From: Stenotrophomonas lacuserhaii
GTDB taxonomy: Bacteria > Pseudomonadota > Gammaproteobacteria > Xanthomonadales > Xanthomonadaceae
Assembly: GCF_014836545.1 (NCBI RefSeq)
Contig: NZ_JACSQS010000004.1
Coordinates: 67,114 to 117,709 of the forward strand
DNA: 50,596 bases
Direction of reading: 5' to 3'
Within the stretch, counting starts at the first letter, position 1; the number at the start of each line of letters is the position of its first letter. Under the pieces are notes generated by a model. The model worked only from the letters and a program-made list of their open reading frames with translations. It did not search any database and had not been told where the DNA came from. The translations under genes and the position numbers were made by a program. Shown here one piece after another: positions 47,679-50,596 of this stretch.

Positions 47679-47866
47679 GCATTCTCCGCGATGACGATGC
47701 ATGCGAAACGACCTTGAACCCAGGGGCTCAAGTGGGAACGCTGGGGAACCATCGGGCTTCCCGCTGCAAGGCGGACATGCACTCCCGGCGCCGTCGCGCT
47801 CCCGGTGTCGTTCTTAAGGGACAAGGCGAATGTTTGCACATGCCGTCGTGTACCGCAGAGAACGCA
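47679..47866 (-). ncRNA. ssrS: 6S RNA
   Basis: About 188 nt between zapA and fthC, the conserved place of 6S RNA. The two ends pair (GCGTTCTCTGCGG at the 5' end with CGCGGAGAATGC at the 3' end). A 3'-half stem ACTTGAGCC...GGGTTCAAGG matches the E. coli 6S hairpin near CCTTGAACC/GGTTCAAGG. The middle is a long, loosely paired rod with a central region that would form the open-promoter-like bubble. 6S RNA binds sigma70 RNA polymerase in stationary phase. The ends are estimated from pairing and from the promoter at 47872. Confidence 0.88.
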
Positions 47867-47871
47867 GGAAC

Positions 47872-47877
47872 AGTATA
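47872..47877 (-). promoter_or_regulatory. -10 element of the 6S RNA promoter
   Basis: Read leftward the sequence is TATACT, a near-perfect sigma70 -10, placed 5-7 nt before the predicted 6S 5' end. The -35 position is GC-rich and poor. Confidence 0.65.
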
Positions 47878-47944
47878 ACCAGCTCGCTGCGCAGGGGGAG
47901 TCCGTTCGTCGGCAACAGTGCGTGCCAATTCAGACTCCACGATG

Positions 47945-48238
47945 TTACGCGTCGATCGCGCGGTCCAGGCGACGGTTCATGTCGGCCAACGTCTGCTGCA
48001 GGGCGACGGCCTGGCGGGCGTTTTCATCGCGCAGCTGCTGCAGCTCATGTGCCAGGTTCAATGCCGCCAGCACGGCGACGCGGTCGACGGCCGCCATGCG
48101 GTTGCTGCCGCGGATTTCGCGCATCTTCGCGTCCAGCAGGCGCGAGGCGGCCACCAGGCTGTCGCGCTCCTCGGCGGTGACCCCGACCGTGTAATCGCGA
48201 TCAAGCAGGCGGACGTTTACCGGTTCGGCACCGCTCAT
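47945..48238 (-). CDS. zapA: cell division protein ZapA
   Basis: A 97-residue FtsZ-ring-associated protein. The N-terminal globular part (VNVRLLDRDYTVGVTAEERDSL, given in part) and ASRLLDAKMREIR are typical, followed by the helical coiled-coil segment ALNLAHELQQLRDENARQ. It cross-links FtsZ protofilaments at midcell. The ATG overlaps the stop of the zapB-like gene as ATGA. 6S RNA follows downstream, a conserved order. Confidence 0.93.
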   Translation of the reverse strand: MSGAEPVNVRLLDRDYTVGVTAEERDSLVAASRLLDAKMREIRGSNRMAAVDRVAVLAALNLAHELQQLRDENARQAVALQQTLADMNRRLDRAIDA

Positions 48239-48456
48239 GTGTGCTGCTCCAGGGATTTGAGCCGGGTGATCATCGCTTCCACGCGCGAGCGGGCCTGCTC
48301 GTTCTTGGCCAGCAGCGTGGAGCGTTCGTTTACCAGCTGTTCCTGCTGGTGGCGCAGGCTGCGGTTCTCCTCGGCCAGCCGCTGGTTACGCTCAAGCAGC
48401 GCCTCCACCCGGGCGGCGAAGGCCTGCAACTGGTCGAGCGGGCTGGGATGGTCCAT
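48235..48456 (-). CDS. ZapB-like coiled-coil protein (TIGR02449 type)
   Basis: A 73-residue protein that is almost one continuous coiled coil with heptads (LQAFAARVEALLERNQRLAE; SLRHQQEQLVNERSTLLAKN). It resembles the TIGR02449 family found just upstream of zapA in many gammaproteobacteria. By position and form it may act like ZapB in the division ring, but that is inference. The ATG at 48456 (MDHPSPLDQLQ) is used. It is translationally coupled to zapA. Confidence 0.8.
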   Translation of the reverse strand: MDHPSPLDQLQAFAARVEALLERNQRLAEENRSLRHQQEQLVNERSTLLAKNEQARSRVEAMITRLKSLEQHT

Positions 48457-48595
48457 GGCGGCAAGAGTCTCAGGGCCGTTGATGACGGTCAAGCGTCAGC
48501 GGCACGGGCTGCGGGGCGACGCGCCACGTTCTAAACTAGTCCATCGACGACACAGGCAGCAAGGCGTGTCGTCCCCATCACCTATGAGCCCGCAG

Positions 48596-49144
48596 ATGAC
48601 CGAACTTCCTTCCATCGACGACGTTTCCCGTGCCAGCGCAGCGCTCGGGCTGGGCGCCAGCCCGGCCGAGCTGCACGGCGGCCTGTGTGGCTGGCTGGCC
48701 GCTGGCGGCGCGCCGGGCAATGACTGGCCGGCCCGCGTGCTGGCCGACGATGCGCTGCAGCCGGTGGCCGAGGGCAGCGCGCTGGCGCAGTTGCTGGAGG
48801 TGACCATCAAGCAGCTGGAGGACCGTGATTTCGGCTTCGAGCTGCTGCTCAGCGACAGCACCGAGACCGAGCCGCAGGTGGATGCCCTGTTCACCTGGGC
48901 GCGCGCGTTCCTGGGAGGCTTCGGGCTGGGTTCGGGGCACAAGCGCCCGGCGCTGTCCGAAGAGGGCGAGGAGGCCCTGAACGACCTGGCCAAGCTGGCC
49001 CAGGCGTCCAGCGAGGACTTCGACAGTGACGGCGAGGACGACGACGAAGCGCTGGCCGAGATCGAGGAATTCATCCGCATTGCCGTGCTGCTGCTGCACG
49101 GTGACTGCGTGATGGCCGCGCGCCACCGCCAGCGCCTGAACTGA
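48596..49144 (+). CDS. UPF0149 (YgfB/YecA-like) family protein
   Basis: A 182-residue acidic cytoplasmic protein with the UPF0149 blocks SPAELHGGLCGWLAAGG, WARAFLGGFGLG and EFIRIAVLLLHGD. Asp/Glu-rich segments lie at about 130-150. In E. coli ygfB lies next to pepP and ubiH, and the same order starts here. The ATG at 48596 (MTELPSIDD) is chosen; an in-frame ATG at 48584 would add four residues, and neither has a strong ribosome binding site. It overlaps pepP by one base (TGATG). Confidence 0.9.
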   Translation: MTELPSIDDVSRASAALGLGASPAELHGGLCGWLAAGGAPGNDWPARVLADDALQPVAEGSALAQLLEVTIKQLEDRDFGFELLLSDSTETEPQVDALFTWARAFLGGFGLGSGHKRPALSEEGEEALNDLAKLAQASSEDFDSDGEDDDEALAEIEEFIRIAVLLLHGDCVMAARHRQRLN

Positions 49145-50487
49145 TGGCCGGCGATCGATTGGACCTGCGCCAGCGCACCGGGATCGGCGCGGCCGAGTAC
49201 AAGCGGCGCCGACGCCAGTTGATGGAGATGGCCGGCGATGAGGCGATCCTGGTGCTGCCGGCCGCCTCGGAGAAAGTGCGCAGCCTGGATACGCATTACC
49301 CGTACCGCCAGGATTCGGATTTCCAGTACCTCAGCGGCTTCCCGGAGCCCGAAGCGGTGCTGGTGCTGATTCCCGGGCGCCGGCACGGCGAGGTCATCCT
49401 GTTCTGCCGCGAACGCGATGCCGAGCGTGAAGCCTGGGATGGCAGTCGGGCCGGCCAGGAAGGCGCCGTGGCGGATTTCGGCATGGACGACGCCTATCCC
49501 ATCGAGGACCTCGACGACATCCTGCCGGGGATGCTGGAAGGGCGCTCGCGGGTGTATTACCACTTCGGGCGCGATGCGGATTTCGACCTGAAGCTGATCG
49601 GCTGGGTCAACCGCGTACGTTCGCAGGTACGCCATGGCGCGCAGCCCCCGCACGAGTTCCAGGAGCTGGGCCATCTGCTGCACGAGCAGCGCCTGTTCAA
49701 GTCCGGCGCGGAGATCGCGCTGATGGAACAGGCCGCGCAGATCAGCGTGCAGGCACACTGCGCGGCGATGCGGGCTGCGCGCGCGGGCATCCATGAGTAT
49801 GAGCTGCAGGCCGAGCTGGAGCGGGTGTTCCGCGCCCATGATGCGTGCCCGGCGTATTCGAGCATCGTCGGTGCAGGGCGCAACGGCTGCATCCTGCATT
49901 ACCGCGACAACAACGCGCGTACGCGCGACGGTGAGCTGGTGCTGATCGATGCCGGCGCGGAGTACCGTGGTTATGCCAGCGACATCACCCGCACCTTCCC
50001 GGTCAACGGTCGCTTCACTGCCGAACAACGCGCGCTGCACGATCTGGTGGGCGCCGCACAGGCGGCCGCGCTGGCGCAGGCACGGCCGGGCGTGGCGTAT
50101 GAAGCGGGCCACCTGGCCGCGGTGCAGGTGCTGACCGAGGGGCTGTTGCGGCTGGGGCTGCTCAGGGGGAGCGTGGAGGACAACATCGCCCAGGAGCAGT
50201 ACAAGCGCTTCTATCGCCACAAGACCGGGCACTGGATCGGGATGGACGTGCACGACGTCGGTGATTACCGCCTGGCGGGTGAGTCGCGGCTGCTGGAGCC
50301 GGGCATGGTGTTCACCATCGAGCCGGGGTTGTATGTCGGTGCCGACGACACCAGCGTGGAGGCGCGCTGGCGCGGCATCGGCATCCGCACCGAGGATGAC
50401 GTGCTGATCACCGCTGATGGGCATCGGGTGTTGACCGAGGGCCTGGCGCGCAGCGCCGACGAGATCGAAGCGTTCATGCAGGGGTGA
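49144..50487 (+). CDS. pepP: Xaa-Pro aminopeptidase
   Basis: Mn-dependent enzyme that removes N-terminal residues followed by proline. The 447-residue protein has the N-terminal AMP_N domain (LVLPAASEKVRSLDTHYPYR; FQYLSGFPEPEAVLVL) and a pita-bread C-terminal domain. The metal ligands lie in LIDAGAEYRGYASDITRTF (two Asp), TGHWIGMDVHD (His), FTIEPGLY (Glu) and GIRTEDDV (Glu). It is coupled to the UPF0149 gene by TGATG. The usual next gene ubiH is not reached because the contig ends. Confidence 0.96.
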   Translation: MAGDRLDLRQRTGIGAAEYKRRRRQLMEMAGDEAILVLPAASEKVRSLDTHYPYRQDSDFQYLSGFPEPEAVLVLIPGRRHGEVILFCRERDAEREAWDGSRAGQEGAVADFGMDDAYPIEDLDDILPGMLEGRSRVYYHFGRDADFDLKLIGWVNRVRSQVRHGAQPPHEFQELGHLLHEQRLFKSGAEIALMEQAAQISVQAHCAAMRAARAGIHEYELQAELERVFRAHDACPAYSSIVGAGRNGCILHYRDNNARTRDGELVLIDAGAEYRGYASDITRTFPVNGRFTAEQRALHDLVGAAQAAALAQARPGVAYEAGHLAAVQVLTEGLLRLGLLRGSVEDNIAQEQYKRFYRHKTGHWIGMDVHDVGDYRLAGESRLLEPGMVFTIEPGLYVGADDTSVEARWRGIGIRTEDDVLITADGHRVLTEGLARSADEIEAFMQG

Positions 50488-50495
50488 GGGGGTTT

Positions 50496-50547
50496 GCCGG
50501 GCCTGCGGCCCGGCGGCCCGCTTTTCAAGCAACTTCAACGTCAAAAG
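50496..50547. repeat. REP-like repeat, inverted copy
   Basis: Hairpin GCCGGGCC-TGC-GGCCCGGC (50496-50514), then GGCCCGCTTTTC and the complement of GCTTTTGACGTTGA. It is the inverted counterpart of 12411-12460, with only one intact TTGACG unit. It lies right after pepP and may act as its terminator. Confidence 0.7.
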
Positions 50548-50568
50548 CGTGCAGGGCTGGGTGTTGGT

Positions 50569-50596
50569 GGGGGGGGGGGGGGGGGGGGGGGTGGGG
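50569..50596. other. Poly-G run at contig end
   Basis: Twenty-three G, one T and four G close the window next to a repeat copy. This mirrors the poly-C at the left end and is probably artificial. Confidence 0.8.

Noticed and set aside
46997..47839. Longer FthC reading through the 6S RNA region
   Set aside because: The added 78 residues are encoded by the 6S RNA and its terminator and do not resemble the enzyme.

Overview
The window is a GC-rich chromosomal contig from a gammaproteobacterium of the Xanthomonas/Stenotrophomonas group (Lysobacteraceae). Stenotrophomonas or a close relative is the best guess. The signs are one ilvC-ilvG-ilvM-ilvA-leuA-leuCDB operon, a phosphofructokinase with pyrophosphate-type active-site residues, a short adenylate kinase, and small palindromes starting with GTAG that resemble the SMAG elements described in S. 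maltophilia. No rRNA, tRNA, prophage, insertion sequence or CRISPR array is visible. Most genes are housekeeping. Both ends are homopolymer runs (poly-C at the left, poly-G at the right) next to copies of the same dispersed repeat, so the contig probably stops at repeats.

Left third (81-17017). A leftward nine-gene operon makes isoleucine, valine and leucine. It starts with a leader peptide carrying a Leu-Leu-Val-Leu-Val-Leu-Ile run (9850-9978) and an intrinsic terminator (9793-9824), the layout of classical attenuation. An unannotated SAM methyltransferase lies between leuA and leuC. A gamma-glutamyltransferase-family enzyme and a BCCT osmolyte transporter converge on a 512-bp region full of palindromes. 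A TPP riboswitch precedes thiC, followed by a small membrane protein that looks like an ion channel with a degenerate selectivity filter.

Middle (17018-31880). A leftward terminator with no gene feeding it suggests a small RNA. Then come a CadC/ToxR-like one-component membrane regulator with a beta-propeller sensor, an AraC-family regulator and a large TonB-dependent receptor, followed by an HDOD protein with a dead receiver domain. The next stretch is rich in pyrophosphate biochemistry: soluble pyrophosphatase (ppa), proton-pumping pyrophosphatase (hppA), a pyrophosphate-type phosphofructokinase, and adenylate kinase. Between ppa and hppA lie two overlapping genes for secreted proteins that share a six-cysteine pattern but no recognised family.

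Right third (31881-50596). This part holds murein recycling (mpl), a LON-domain protein, a DedA-PAP2-LssY membrane fusion with an altered phosphatase site, a RIO-like kinase, an HSDL2-like dehydrogenase, a DUF3829 lipoprotein, a voltage-gated K+ channel with a zinc ribbon, argD, a HAD hydrolase, azurin, hemL-thiE, rubredoxin, a SirB1-like protein, a DUF192 lipoprotein, rpiA, an EVE-domain protein, and the conserved block fthC - 6S RNA - zapA - zapB-like facing UPF0149-pepP. An internal G14-CG-C9 tract at 41683-41707 looks like the contig ends and may mark an assembly join.

Start codons were chosen by family alignment and visible Shine-Dalgarno sequences. No database search was possible, so family names rest on recognised motifs.
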